NCBI RefSeq assembly: GCF_014490035.1
Contig: NZ_CP061008.1
Span: 6,324,001-6,388,000 of the forward strand
DNA: 64,000 nt
From: Achromobacter xylosoxidans
GTDB lineage: Bacteria; Pseudomonadota; Gammaproteobacteria; Burkholderiales; Burkholderiaceae_B
Reading direction: 5' to 3'
Shown piece by piece: positions 37,884-46,730 of the stretch; position 1 is the first letter of the stretch, and each line of letters opens with the position of its first letter. The notes under the pieces are model-generated. The model was not told the DNA's origin. It did not search any database and was given only the letters and a program-made list of their open reading frames with translations. Both the position numbers and the translations under genes were made by a program.

Positions 37884-39121
37884 GAACTTCTTCCTATCGC
37901 TGTTCGTTGCGCAAGCTTCCGTCGCCAGGCCGCCGCGTCATGGCGTCCCTGTTCTGCCTCGCGTCCTGTGCCCCCGCCTGGGCCCTGGCAAGCGGCGACG
38001 TCATCAAGATCGGCGTGCTGGCCGACATGTCGGGCATCTATTCGGACATGGGCGGCGCCGGCATCACCGAGGCGGTCAGGATGGCCATTGCCGATTTCGG
38101 CGGCCAGGTCCACGGCAAGAAGATCGAGGTCGTCACGTCCAATCATTCGGCCAAGCCCGACGTCGCGGCGACCGCGGCGCGCGGCTGGTTCGACACCCAA
38201 GGGGTGGACATGATCATCAGCGGCCCCAGCTCGGGCACCAGCCTGGCCATCGCCACGGTCGCGGCGGAAAAAAAGAAGATCGTCATCGTCACGGGCGGCG
38301 TCGCCGCCCAGCTGACCAACGAGGAATGCTCGCCGTACACGGTCCACTACCTCTATGACACGGTGGCCCTGGCCCGCGGCACCGGCACCGCCATGACGCG
38401 GCAAGGCGGCAAGACCTGGTACTTCCTGACCGTCGACTACGCCTTCGGCAAGTCGCTGGAGAAAGAGACCACGGAGGTCGTCAAGGCCAATGGCGGCAGC
38501 GTGCTGGGCAGCGTGCGCCATCCCCTGTCCACCCCCGATTTCTCGTCCTTCCTGTTGCAGGCCAAAGCCTCGGGCGCGCAAGTCCTGGGACTGGCCAACG
38601 GCGGCGCCGACACCATCAACTCCGTCAAGGCCGCGAGCGAGTTCGGCCTGTCTTCGTCGATGAAACTGGCGGGTTTGATGCTGTTCATCACCGACGTGCA
38701 TGCGCTGGGGCTGGAGCAGACCCGCGGCATCAACCTGACCGAAGCCTGGTACTGGGACTCGGACGATAAATCGCGCGCCTGGGCCGCCCGCTTCCAGCAG
38801 AAGATGAACAAGATGCCCACCAGCATGCAGGCAGCCAGCTACTCGGCCACGCTGCACTATCTGCAGGCTGTCCAGCACGCGGCCACCAGCCAGGCCGAGG
38901 ACGTGATGGCGCAGATGCGGAAAGAGAAAATCAACGACATGTACACGCAAAACGGCTACATCCGGGAGGACGGCCGCATGGTCCACGATCTGCGGCTCAT
39001 GGAGATCAAGAGCCCGGCCGAATCCAAGGGGCCTTGGGACTATTACAAGCAGGTGCAGATGATTCCCGGAGAGCAGGCGTTTGCCTCCAAGGCGGAATCC
39101 AAGTGCAAGTTCTGGAACTGA
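37880..39121 (+). CDS. ABC-type periplasmic binding protein (Leu/Ile/Val-binding family)
   Basis: The 413-residue protein has a signal peptide (about 1-36). It carries the Peripla_BP_6 fold typical of branched-chain amino acid and amide binding proteins (IKIGVLADMSGIYSDMGGAGITEAVRMAI, GPSSGTSLAIATVAAEKKKIVIVTGG, SPDFSSFLLQAKASGAQVL-type segment). CAGGAGAC precedes the ATG. It overlaps the unknown gene by 4 bp. It is the second binding protein of the island and again has no permease or ATPase genes beside it. Such proteins can also feed signalling or use distant permeases. Confidence 0.87.
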   Translation: MRTSSYRCSLRKLPSPGRRVMASLFCLASCAPAWALASGDVIKIGVLADMSGIYSDMGGAGITEAVRMAIADFGGQVHGKKIEVVTSNHSAKPDVAATAARGWFDTQGVDMIISGPSSGTSLAIATVAAEKKKIVIVTGGVAAQLTNEECSPYTVHYLYDTVALARGTGTAMTRQGGKTWYFLTVDYAFGKSLEKETTEVVKANGGSVLGSVRHPLSTPDFSSFLLQAKASGAQVLGLANGGADTINSVKAASEFGLSSSMKLAGLMLFITDVHALGLEQTRGINLTEAWYWDSDDKSRAWAARFQQKMNKMPTSMQAASYSATLHYLQAVQHAATSQAEDVMAQMRKEKINDMYTQNGYIREDGRMVHDLRLMEIKSPAESKGPWDYYKQVQMIPGEQAFASKAESKCKFWN

Positions 39122-39158
39122 TGAAAACGCCGTCCGAGTGTTTGAAGACCAGAGTGGT

Positions 39159-39172
39159 TTGGTAACTACCAA
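39159..39172. promoter_or_regulatory. Palindrome TTGGTA-AC-TACCAA before the oxygenase gene
   Basis: It sits 21 bp before the oxygenase ATG, in the 72-bp gap that breaks the otherwise coupled operon. The 11-mer TTTGGTAACTA (39158-39168) recurs exactly at 45547-45557 over the start of the HxlR gene. Confidence 0.45.
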
Positions 39173-39193
39173 TACATCAAGGAGACATGGATC

Positions 39194-40270
39194 ATGACTA
39201 CTTCAGTGAATCAGGTAAGCGCTTCGGAAAACGTCAGGCAAGCCATCGAAAGCGGTAAGGGCCTGCCAATTCTCGACGTCGGCCCCTATCTGGCCGGCGA
39301 ACCCGGCGCGCTCGAACAGTTGGCGGCCGACGTGCGTTGGATCCAGGAAAACCTGGGCTTCTTCGCCATCGTCAACCATGGCATTCCGCAGGAACTCATC
39401 GACGAATCATTCCGCCAGACCGCCCAGCTCTTCGAGATCCCGATGGAAGAAAAGCTCAGGCACCGGGTCGGCTTCCACCACCAGGGCTATCTGCCGCCCA
39501 AGGCATCGATCCTGCAATCGACCGCCATCAAAGAGAAGATCGCGCTCAATACCAAGAAGGACACCAATGCCGCGTGGCTCTTCATGCGCAACCGCACGGC
39601 CGACGATCCCAAGGTCGTCGCCAATGTGCGGCACCGCGGCCTGAACCAATGGCCCGAAAGCCTGCCAGAATTCCGCAAGACGCTGTTCACCTACCAGACC
39701 TCCATGGAGGCGCTCGCGACCAAGCTGCTGCCGATCTATGCGCGGGCGCTGGATCTCCCGGCCGAGTATTTCAACGACATGTTCAAGGCACCCGAGTACT
39801 ACCAGCGCTGCGCTTACTACCATCCGGAAGAACGCATGGAGGAAGGCCAGTACGCCCTGGCCCCGCACTCCGACGGCAGCTTCCTGACGCTGCTGCCGAT
39901 GACGCCGGTGCCGGGCCTGCAGGTCATGACGCCTTCCAAGGAATGGCTCAACGTGACCTACGTCAAGGACGCGCTGATCGTGAACACCGGCCAGGTCCTC
40001 AACCGCCTGTCCAATGACCGCTTCATCGCCACCCCGCACCGCGTGGTCAATCCGCCGATGAAGCGCTACGCGCTCACGTTCTTCTTCTACCCCGACGACG
40101 ACGCCAACGTCGGCCCCATCCCGGCCTGTGTCAAACCGGGCGAAAAGGCCAAGTACGACTCCCGCTCCTTCTACGACTTCTTCGTGCCCTACCTGGACGA
40201 TCTGTACCACTACAACGATCCCAAGTTCATGAGCGAAGTCGAGCCCGAAGGCATCCGTTCGCAAGCCTGA
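39194..40270 (+). CDS. 2-oxoglutarate/Fe(II) oxygenase, isopenicillin-N-synthase-like
   Basis: The 358-residue cytoplasmic enzyme has the N-terminal DIOX_N pattern (LPILDVGPYLAGEPGAL, NLGFFAIVNHGIPQELID). The C-terminal Fe/2OG domain has the metal triad in APHSDGSFLTLL (His and Asp) and ATPHRVVNPPMKRYALTFFF (His), with the Arg of RYA for 2-oxoglutarate. It should hydroxylate a small organic molecule, producing succinate and CO2 from 2-oxoglutarate. AAGGAG precedes the ATG. It is followed by aldehyde dehydrogenase and SDR genes, fitting an oxidative start of the island pathway (inference). Confidence 0.92.
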   Translation: MTTSVNQVSASENVRQAIESGKGLPILDVGPYLAGEPGALEQLAADVRWIQENLGFFAIVNHGIPQELIDESFRQTAQLFEIPMEEKLRHRVGFHHQGYLPPKASILQSTAIKEKIALNTKKDTNAAWLFMRNRTADDPKVVANVRHRGLNQWPESLPEFRKTLFTYQTSMEALATKLLPIYARALDLPAEYFNDMFKAPEYYQRCAYYHPEERMEEGQYALAPHSDGSFLTLLPMTPVPGLQVMTPSKEWLNVTYVKDALIVNTGQVLNRLSNDRFIATPHRVVNPPMKRYALTFFFYPDDDANVGPIPACVKPGEKAKYDSRSFYDFFVPYLDDLYHYNDPKFMSEVEPEGIRSQA

Positions 40271-40338
40271 CGGCGTGCGGCTGCGGGCGGCAGCGCCTTC
40301 GAGGCCGCTGCCGCCGTCTCAACATCAAGGAGCGGCGC

Positions 40339-41772
40339 GTGAACAAATTGTTGATCGACGGCCGGTGGGTCGATGCGCTCGACGGCGAAACAATAGATGT
40401 CATCGATCCCTGCAGCGGGGAGGCCTTCACGCGGATCGCGCGCGGCCGGGCGGCGGACGTGGACCTGGCGGTCGCGGCGGCGCGGCGGGCGGTGGAAGGC
40501 GCCTGGGGCAGCATGACGGCGACCGAACGCGGCCGGATCCTGCAACGCCTGGGCCAACTCATCCTGGACCATGGCGAAGAACTGGCCGACCTGGAAGCGC
40601 GCGACACCGGCAAGCCCATGTCCGTGGCGCGCGCGGACGCCGGGGCCGTGGCCCGCTACTTCGAGTTCTACGGCGGCGCGGCCGACAAGGTACACGGGCA
40701 GACCATTCCTTACCTGTCCGGCTACAACGTCAGCGTGGTCCGCATTCCGCATGGCGTCACGGCCCACATCATTCCCTGGAACTATCCCGCGCAAATGATG
40801 GGACGCACGCTGGCGCCGGCCTTGGCCATGGGCAACGCGGCGGTGGTCAAACCCTCCGAGGATGCCTGCCTGACCGTCCTGAAGCTGGGCGAGCTGGCGC
40901 TGCAAGCCGGCCTTCCGCCTGGCGCGCTCAACATCGTGACGGGCTATGGCGCGGAAGCCGGCGCGGCGCTGACCGCGCACCCCGGCATCAACTTCGCGAC
41001 CTTCACCGGGTCCCCGGAAGTCGGCATCCAGGTCCAGCAAGCCACCGCGCGCAACCATGTGCCCTGCGTGTTGGAACTGGGCGGAAAATCGCCGCAAATC
41101 GTATTCGACGACGCGGACCTGGCGAAGGCCGCGCCCATCATCGTCCGGGCCATCGTCCAGAACGCGGGCCAGACCTGCTCCGCCGGCAGCCGCCTGTTGG
41201 TGCAACAGAGCATTCATGACCGCTTCGTCGATATCATCGCGACCCGCTACGCCGAGCTGAAGGCCGGCACGCCGCAGATGGATCTGGACTGCGGTCCGCT
41301 GATCAACGCGCGGCAACGCGACAAGGTGCAGGCCTTCATCGCCGAGGCTACCGCCATGGGCGTGCCGATGCTTGCGCAAGGCAACCTGGCGCCAGACCTG
41401 CCCGCCGGCGGGTACTTCGTCAAGCCGGCCTTGTTCGGCCCGGTCCCCCGTGAACACCGCCTGGCCTGCCAGGAAGTCTTTGGCCCGGTGCTTTCAGTCA
41501 TGCCGTTCAGCGACGAGGACGACGCCGTCCGGCTGGCCAATGCGACGGACTACGGCCTGGTCGCGGGCGTCTGGACGGAGAACGGCAGCCGCCAGTCCCG
41601 CTTGGCGCAGCGTATCGCCAGCGGCCAGGTATTCATCAATTGCTACGGCGCGGGCGGCGGCGTGGAACTGCCCTTCGGCGGCGTCAAGAAAAGCGGCTAC
41701 GGCCGCGAAAAGGGGTTTGTCGCCCTGGAAGAAATGAGTACGACCAAGACCATTGTTCAACACTACGCATAA
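40339..41772 (+). CDS. NAD(P)-dependent aldehyde dehydrogenase
   Basis: The 477-residue enzyme has all ALDH landmarks: IIPWNYPAQMMGRTLAPALAMGNAAVVKPSE, FTGSPEVG, the catalytic Glu in LELGGKSPQIV, the nucleophilic Cys in NAGQTCSAGSRLLV, and GPVLSVMPF. It starts with GTG after AAGGAG. It oxidises an aldehyde to the acid, here probably the product of the upstream oxygenase or SDR. Betaine/gamma-aminobutyraldehyde-type ALDHs are its nearest general class, but the substrate is not predictable. Confidence 0.93.
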   Translation: MNKLLIDGRWVDALDGETIDVIDPCSGEAFTRIARGRAADVDLAVAAARRAVEGAWGSMTATERGRILQRLGQLILDHGEELADLEARDTGKPMSVARADAGAVARYFEFYGGAADKVHGQTIPYLSGYNVSVVRIPHGVTAHIIPWNYPAQMMGRTLAPALAMGNAAVVKPSEDACLTVLKLGELALQAGLPPGALNIVTGYGAEAGAALTAHPGINFATFTGSPEVGIQVQQATARNHVPCVLELGGKSPQIVFDDADLAKAAPIIVRAIVQNAGQTCSAGSRLLVQQSIHDRFVDIIATRYAELKAGTPQMDLDCGPLINARQRDKVQAFIAEATAMGVPMLAQGNLAPDLPAGGYFVKPALFGPVPREHRLACQEVFGPVLSVMPFSDEDDAVRLANATDYGLVAGVWTENGSRQSRLAQRIASGQVFINCYGAGGGVELPFGGVKKSGYGREKGFVALEEMSTTKTIVQHYA

Positions 41773-41783
41773 GGAATGCCATC

Positions 41784-42536
41784 ATGTCCGGATTGAGCAA
41801 CAAGATCGCGATCGTCACGGGAGCGGGCAGCGGCTTCGGTGCCGCCATCGCCCGCGCCTATGCAAAGGCAAACGCCAAGGTCGTCCTCGCCGACCTCAAT
41901 CTCGAAGCCGCCCAGCGGGTCGCCAAGGAGCTTGGCGAAAACGGCAGCGCCGTCGCCTGCGACGTCAGCAACGGCGACCAGGTGCAGGCTATGGTGCGCC
42001 ATTGCGTGGCACGTTTCGGCGCGCCCGACGTGGTGATCAACAACGCCGGCACCACGCACCGCAACCAGCCCATGCTGGATGTGGACGAAGCGACCTTCGA
42101 CCGCGTTTTCGCGGTCAACGTGAAGTCGATCTATCTCATGGCACAGGCGGTCATTCCCCTGATGCGGGAGAAGAAGGACGGCGTGATCATCAATGTAGGC
42201 TCGGTGGGCGCCATCCGGCCGCGTCCCGGCCTGACTTGGTACAACAGTTCGAAGGGCGCGGTCAGGGTCATGACCAAGTCGATGGCCGCCGAACTCGCCT
42301 CGGACGGCATCCGCGTCAATCTCATTTCGCCGGTCATGGCGCCCACTGGGCTGCTCAACGACTTCATGGGCGTGGCCGACAATGCCGAAAACCGGGCCCG
42401 CTTCGTGTCGACGATACCGCTGGGCCGGATGTGCGATCCCGACGACGTGGCGAACGTGGCCGTATTCCTGGCCAGCGCCGAAGCGCGCTTCCTGACCGGC
42501 GTCGAAGTCCCGGTCGACGGCGGACGTTCCATCTAA
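41784..42536 (+). CDS. Short-chain dehydrogenase/reductase
   Basis: The 250-residue classical SDR has the cofactor motif VTGAGSGFGAAIARAYA (about 11-27), NNAG, the catalytic Ser in INVGSVGAIRPRPG, and the YxxxK motif in WYNSSKGAVRVMTKSMA. Asp at the end of the second strand (VVLADLN) suggests NAD(H). It starts 12 bp after the aldehyde dehydrogenase with AAGGAA. In the pathway it may oxidise an alcohol made by the oxygenase (inference). Confidence 0.92.
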   Translation: MSGLSNKIAIVTGAGSGFGAAIARAYAKANAKVVLADLNLEAAQRVAKELGENGSAVACDVSNGDQVQAMVRHCVARFGAPDVVINNAGTTHRNQPMLDVDEATFDRVFAVNVKSIYLMAQAVIPLMREKKDGVIINVGSVGAIRPRPGLTWYNSSKGAVRVMTKSMAAELASDGIRVNLISPVMAPTGLLNDFMGVADNAENRARFVSTIPLGRMCDPDDVANVAVFLASAEARFLTGVEVPVDGGRSI

Positions 42537-42602
42537 GACAAGGGGCGCGGCCCCGTCAGACGCTTGCGCGCGCCGCGCGCGGCCCGACCCAGGAAGGAAA
42601 CC

Positions 42603-43160
42603 ATGGCCAACCGCTTATCCGTCATCGCCACCCGCACCGGCGATGACGGCACCACCGGACTGGGCGACGGCTCGCGCACGCCCAAGGACGCCCCTCGCAT
42701 CGCCGCCTTGGGCGATGTGGACGAACTGAATAGCGTCATCGGCGTATTGCTTGCCGAAAATCTGCCCGACGACGTCGCGGCGGATCTGCACGTCATCCAG
42801 AACGACCTGTTCGACATGGGCGCCGAGCTCTGCATCCCCGGGCATCGCGCGCTGGACGAGGCACAGATCGCCCATCTGGACCGCCGCCTGGCGCACTATA
42901 ACGCCGCCCTGCCGCCCCTGAAGGAATTCATTCTGCCCGGCGGCTCGCGCGCATCGGCGCAATTCCACATGGCCCGCACCGTCTGCCGCCGCGCCGAACG
43001 CGCGGTAGTGGCGCTGGCGCGCACCGGCAGTCTCAACCCGACGGTGCGCCAGTACCTCAACCGGCTTTCGGATCTGATGTTCGTGCTGGCTCGCGACGCG
43101 AACCGGCGGCTGGGCTTGTCAGATGTGTATTGGAGCAGTCAGCATTCGCGATCGACTTGA
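42603..43160 (+). CDS. pduO: ATP:cob(I)alamin adenosyltransferase, PduO type
   Basis: The 185-residue enzyme makes adenosylcobalamin from cob(I)alamin and ATP. Motifs are the N-terminal ATRTGDDGTTGLGDGSR that binds ATP, ALGDVDELNSVIGVL, ILPGGSRASAQFHMARTVCRRAERAVV and YLNRLSDLMFVLARDAN. The ATG follows AGGAAGGAAA. Its place at the end of the island supplies the cofactor of the mutase. It is 66 bp after the SDR on the same strand, so co-transcription is likely. Confidence 0.95.
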   Translation: MANRLSVIATRTGDDGTTGLGDGSRTPKDAPRIAALGDVDELNSVIGVLLAENLPDDVAADLHVIQNDLFDMGAELCIPGHRALDEAQIAHLDRRLAHYNAALPPLKEFILPGGSRASAQFHMARTVCRRAERAVVALARTGSLNPTVRQYLNRLSDLMFVLARDANRRLGLSDVYWSSQHSRST

Positions 43161-43243
43161 CCTTCTCGCAGAGTGAAGGTGTCCACCGCCGGGCAAGGAG
43201 GTGCGCCATGGTCCATCAAGTCTCGGCCCTGCCGCACCTGGCC

Positions 43244-43262
43244 TACGGCAATGCCGTATAAT
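43244..43262 (+). promoter_or_regulatory. Operator palindrome overlapping a -10 box
   Basis: TACGGCA-A-TGCCGTA (43244-43258) is a perfect 15-bp palindrome with the same design as 1936-1950. TATAAT at 43257-43262 overlaps its end, so binding would block the promoter of the downstream HTH gene. The -35 region is not consensus. Confidence 0.6.
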
Positions 43263-43345
43263 TAAAAATTCGCCTTCGCCCCCAATCATGGTGCGACGGC
43301 ATGACCCCCTGGGACGCCGCACAGGCGCCCGACTTTTGAAGAGCC

Positions 43346-43603
43346 ATGAAGAATGCTGCCCCGACGGCGCGCAGCGCACCGTGGCAGGCGTCGCATATCA
43401 GCGAAGCACGCAATCGCGTGGGCCTGCCGCAAACGGATTTCGCTGAGCTGCTGGGCGTGAGCGTGCGCACGCTGCAAGATTGGGAGCAAGGACGGCGCAC
43501 CCCCTCGGGTGCGGCAAAGACCCTGCTACAGGTAGCAATGCTGCACCCCGAGACCCTGCGAGAGCTGCCCCCGTGGCCCGCCAACGAACACGCTGAATCT
43601 TGA
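43346..43603 (+). CDS. Solitary antitoxin-like HTH regulator
   Basis: This 85-residue protein is essentially one XRE-type helix-turn-helix (about 18-72, with LPQTDFAELLGVSVRTLQDWEQGRRTPSG), closely similar to the antitoxin at 2224-2583 in its recognition region. No toxin gene precedes or follows it. The 185-bp upstream stretch holds only the promoter-operator and a 12-codon frame. GAAGAG precedes the ATG. It probably represses itself through the palindrome at 43244-43258 and may act as a free regulator or as a guard against a related toxin. Confidence 0.8.
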   Translation: MKNAAPTARSAPWQASHISEARNRVGLPQTDFAELLGVSVRTLQDWEQGRRTPSGAAKTLLQVAMLHPETLRELPPWPANEHAES

Positions 43604-43646
43604 GGCCAGCCGCCCCGGCCTCGCCCGACATGAAAAACACATCCGC

Positions 43647-43675
43647 CGCGCGACACGCTTGCCGCGCGTTTTTTT
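43647..43675 (+). terminator. Intrinsic terminator of the HTH gene
   Basis: CGCGCG (43647-43652) and CGCGCG (43663-43668) form a stem with a 10-nt loop, followed by seven T residues. It lies 12 bp before the rimO start, so rimO needs a promoter inside or through the terminator. Confidence 0.7.
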
Positions 43676-43686
43676 GGTGAACGACA

Positions 43687-45120
43687 TTGGAAATCCTCGA
43701 AACCTCCCGGCCTGGCAAGGGCCCCGGCAAGGCCAACAGCGCTGACGCGAACGCGTCCGCCACCTCCGCCCTGGCCGACACTATCGCCGCGGCCAACGCC
43801 GACGGCCGAACCCCGCGCGTGGGCTTCGTATCCCTGGGCTGTCCCAAAGCCCTGGTCGACTCCGAACGCATCCTGACCCAGCTGCGGACCGAAGGGTACG
43901 TCGTCACGCCCGAGTACAACGATGCCGACGTGGTCGTGGTCAATACCTGCGGCTTCATCGACAGCGCCAAGGCGGAATCGCTGGAGGCCATCGGCGAAGC
44001 CCTGGCCGAGAACGGCAAGGTCATCGTGACCGGCTGCATGGGCGTCGAGGAATCGGTGATCCGCGACGTGCACCCCAGCGTGCTGGCCGTGACCGGCCCG
44101 CAGCAATACGAAGAGGTGGTGCGCGCGGTGCACCAGGCCGCGCCGCCCAAGAAGGACCACAACCCCTATCTGGACCTGGTGCCGCCGCAAGGCATCAAGC
44201 TCACGCCGCGCCACTACGCCTATCTGAAGATCTCGGAAGGCTGTAATCACCGCTGCAGCTTCTGCATCATCCCGTCGATGCGCGGCGACCTGGTCAGCCG
44301 GCCGGTGGGTGACGTGCTGAGCGAAGCCGAGCGCCTGGTCAAGGCGGGCGTGAAGGAATTGCTGGTGATCTCGCAAGACACCAGCGCCTATGGCGTGGAC
44401 ATGAAGTACCGCAGCGGTTTCTGGAACGGCCGTCCGGTAAAGACCCGCATGACCGAACTCTGTATGGCCTTGTCCGAGATGGGCGTGTGGACGCGCCTGC
44501 ACTACGTGTATCCGTACCCGCACGTGGACGAAGTCATTCCGCTGATGGCCGAGGGCAAGATCCTGCCCTACCTGGACATTCCGTTCCAGCACGCCAGCCC
44601 GCGCATCCTGAAGGCCATGAAGCGCCCGGCCTTCGAGGACAAGACCCTGGCCCGCATCAAGCGCTGGCGCGAGATCTGCCCGGATCTGACGATACGCTCG
44701 ACCTTCATTGTCGGCTTCCCCGGGGAAACCGAGGAAGACTTCCAGTACCTGCTGGACTGGATGCAGGAAGCGCAGCTGGACCGCGTGGGCTGTTTCCAGT
44801 ATTCGCCGGTGGAAGGCGCACCCGCGAACCTGCTGGACAATCCGGTGCCGGACGAGGTCAAGCAGGAACGTTGGGAACGCTTCATGGAGCTGCAGCAATC
44901 GATCTCCAGCGCCCGCCTGGCCAGGAAGGTGGGCCGCGAGATCGACGTGCTGATCGACGAAGTGGACGAAGACGGCGCCGTGGGCCGCAGCAGCGCCGAC
45001 GCGCCGGAGATCGACGGCTGCGTCTACGTCAGCTCGGACAAGCCCCTGAAGGCGGGCGACCTGGTGCGCGTGCGCGTCACCGATTCCGACGAATACGACC
45101 TCTGGGCCGACGCGATCTGA
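43687..45120 (+). CDS. rimO: Ribosomal protein S12 methylthiotransferase RimO
   Basis: The 477-residue radical-SAM enzyme adds a methylthio group to the conserved Asp of ribosomal protein S12. The N-terminal UPF0004 domain starts at [19 protein letters not shown]. The radical SAM cluster is in [19 protein letters not shown], and a C-terminal TRAM domain binds RNA. The TTG start at 43687 has GGTGA upstream and yields a 40-residue Ala/Ser-rich extension before the usual start. A later start near 43817 (GTG of RVGFVS) cannot be excluded. Confidence 0.93.
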   Translation: MEILETSRPGKGPGKANSADANASATSALADTIAAANADGRTPRVGFVSLGCPKALVDSERILTQLRTEGYVVTPEYNDADVVVVNTCGFIDSAKAESLEAIGEALAENGKVIVTGCMGVEESVIRDVHPSVLAVTGPQQYEEVVRAVHQAAPPKKDHNPYLDLVPPQGIKLTPRHYAYLKISEGCNHRCSFCIIPSMRGDLVSRPVGDVLSEAERLVKAGVKELLVISQDTSAYGVDMKYRSGFWNGRPVKTRMTELCMALSEMGVWTRLHYVYPYPHVDEVIPLMAEGKILPYLDIPFQHASPRILKAMKRPAFEDKTLARIKRWREICPDLTIRSTFIVGFPGETEEDFQYLLDWMQEAQLDRVGCFQYSPVEGAPANLLDNPVPDEVKQERWERFMELQQSISSARLARKVGREIDVLIDEVDEDGAVGRSSADAPEIDGCVYVSSDKPLKAGDLVRVRVTDSDEYDLWADAI

Positions 45121-45157
45121 GCCCGGTCCCGCGCGCGGCGCCCGCCGCGTGCTGGGC

Positions 45158-45475
45158 TCAAGCTTCCAGCAGCTTGAGCCCAGCCACCCCGCCCACGATC
45201 ATCGCAATGCACAGCAGGCGGGCGGCGGACGGCGAATCCCCGAACAGCATGATCCCCAGCACGGTGATGCCCACGGACCCGATGCCGGTCCAGATGGCAT
45301 AGGCAGTGCCTGCGGGCAGTTGCTTCATAGCCAAGGTCAGCAAGAACACGCTGCCCAGCGCGGCCGCGATACCGATCACGCTGGGCCACAAACGCGTCCA
45401 GCCATCGGCATACTTCAAGGCCAGGGCCATCACGATTTCCACCGCGCTCGCGGCGACCAGAATCAACCAGGCCAT
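45158..45475 (-). CDS. Small multidrug resistance (SMR) transporter
   Basis: The 105-residue protein has four membrane helices. The conserved membrane glutamate is Glu13 (SAVEIVMALALKYADG), and the later LPAGTAYAIWTGIGSVGITVLGIMLFGD is the SMR signature. It works as an antiparallel dimer exchanging protons for cations. It could be a multidrug (EmrE/QacE) or a guanidinium (Gdx/SugE) exporter. I see no guanidine riboswitch in its leader. It is divergent from the HxlR gene with a shared operator, so the HxlR protein probably controls it. Confidence 0.88.
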   Translation of the reverse strand: MAWLILVAASAVEIVMALALKYADGWTRLWPSVIGIAAALGSVFLLTLAMKQLPAGTAYAIWTGIGSVGITVLGIMLFGDSPSAARLLCIAMIVGGVAGLKLLEA

Positions 45476-45518
45476 TGCGGCCTCCTGCCAGGACTAGGGA
45501 ACGGCTAGCTTAGAGACT

Positions 45519-45558
45519 ATAGTTACCGCACGACAAGTACGCACCTTTTGGTAACTAT
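45519..45558. promoter_or_regulatory. Inverted repeat between SMR and HxlR genes
   Basis: ATAGTTACC (45519-45527) is the exact reverse complement of GGTAACTAT (45550-45558), 22 bp apart. The right arm covers the HxlR start codon. Likely binding half-sites of the HxlR regulator. Confidence 0.6.
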
Positions 45559-45952
45559 GAAAAAGCCATCCGCCTCCACGCCCGCGGGCGACGTGTTCGA
45601 CGCCGCCTGTCCGTCGCGCCGCGCCCTGGAACTGATCGCCGGCAAATGGGTGCCGCTGATCCTGCCTGCGCTGGAGCATGGCCCCATGCGCAACAACGAG
45701 CTGCTGCGCAGGCTGGACGGGATTTCGCAAAAGGTCATGACGCAGACGCTCAAGGAACTGGAGCGCCACGGCCTGGTGCTGCGCGAGGACCTGGGCACCG
45801 TGCCGCCTCACGTGAACTACCGGCTGAGCGAACTGGGCCAGTCCCTGAACGTGGCCCTGATCGCGCTGGACCGGTGGGCCGAGACCCATCATGCGGCGCT
45901 GGACACGGCCGCGCGCCGCCACGATGCCCGGGCGGCGCGCCGCGCCCGCTAG
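45557..45952 (+). CDS. HxlR-family winged-helix regulator
   Basis: The 131-residue protein has the HxlR fold with the conserved N-terminal cysteine region (FDAACPSRRALELIAGKWVPLILPAL). The recognition wing is present (MRNNELLRRLDGISQKVMTQTLKELERHGLVLRE, then VNYRLSELG). Many HxlR members sense electrophiles or oxidants through that Cys. ATG 45557 has no Shine-Dalgarno sequence. It is divergent from the SMR transporter. Its 3' end overlaps the converging bacterioferritin gene by 4 bp. Confidence 0.9.
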   Translation: MKKPSASTPAGDVFDAACPSRRALELIAGKWVPLILPALEHGPMRNNELLRRLDGISQKVMTQTLKELERHGLVLREDLGTVPPHVNYRLSELGQSLNVALIALDRWAETHHAALDTAARRHDARAARRAR

Positions 45953-46509
45953 CGCTTGGCCAGGAAGTCCGACATGTCGTCGGCGTGCTCTTCCTCCACC
46001 GCCAGGATTTCCTCCAGCAGGCGGCGCGTGGTGGTGTCCTGTTCGCCGATGTACTCGATCATCTGGCGGTAGCTGTCGATGGCGATGCGCTCGGCGATCA
46101 GGTTCTCCTTGATCATGTCCTCCAGCGAGGTGCCTTCGACGTACTCAGAATGGCTGCGCTCCAACAGACCCTTGGGCGACAGGTCGGGCTCGCCGCCCAG
46201 CTGCACGATGCGTTCCGAGAGCCGGTCGGCATGGTCCTGTTCCTGCGTGGCGTGCTCGGCGAATTCCGCGGCCACGGGCTCGGCGTTCAGTCCGCGGGCC
46301 ATGAAGTAATGGCGCTTGTAGCGCAGCACACAGACGATCTCGGTAGCCAACGCTTCATTCAGCAGCTTCAACACGGTCTGGCGGTCGGCGCGATAAGTGT
46401 CGGTCACGGCGCCGGACTCGATGTCCTTGCGCGCCTTGGCGCGTATGGCCTTCACGTCCATGTCGAACGGGCGGCTCGCCTGCGCGTGGGTACGGGTTGC
46501 TTGTTCCAT
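45949..46509 (-). CDS. bfr: Bacterioferritin-like ferritin protein
   Basis: The 186-residue protein is a four-helix ferritin. Diiron ligands fit the bacterioferritin pattern: Glu in LNEALATEIVCVLRYKRHYF, Glu/His in AEHATQEQDHADRL, Glu in KENLIAERIAIDSYRQMI, and Glu/His in LAVEEEHADDMSDFL. An N-terminal extension of about 30 residues (THAQASRPFDMD) exceeds classical Bfr. It stores or detoxifies iron in the cytoplasm. The start at 46509 follows GAGGAG. Confidence 0.82.
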   Translation of the reverse strand: MEQATRTHAQASRPFDMDVKAIRAKARKDIESGAVTDTYRADRQTVLKLLNEALATEIVCVLRYKRHYFMARGLNAEPVAAEFAEHATQEQDHADRLSERIVQLGGEPDLSPKGLLERSHSEYVEGTSLEDMIKENLIAERIAIDSYRQMIEYIGEQDTTTRRLLEEILAVEEEHADDMSDFLAKR

Positions 46510-46730
46510 ATCGTGGCTCCTCTTGGTTAAGTGAAAGCACTGCGACACTGGGCTTCCAGTCTCTCCGTACAACCCAGTCTACCGATCGTGGCCGAACATG
46601 CTGTGTCCAAACATTGCCTGCGCCCCCCAAAATTGCCCGGCGAAACCGGTTTTCGAACCTTGCGTAAACTATGGGCTTCCCGAAAACCCGTGACGCAATC
46701 TGTAACGGGATAGGCATCACCCGAAGATCT

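Noticed and set aside
43301..43339. 12-codon frame MTPWDAAQAPDF just before the solitary HTH gene
   Set aside because: It could be a leader peptide, but there is no ribosome binding site and no attenuator structure. Too short to support.
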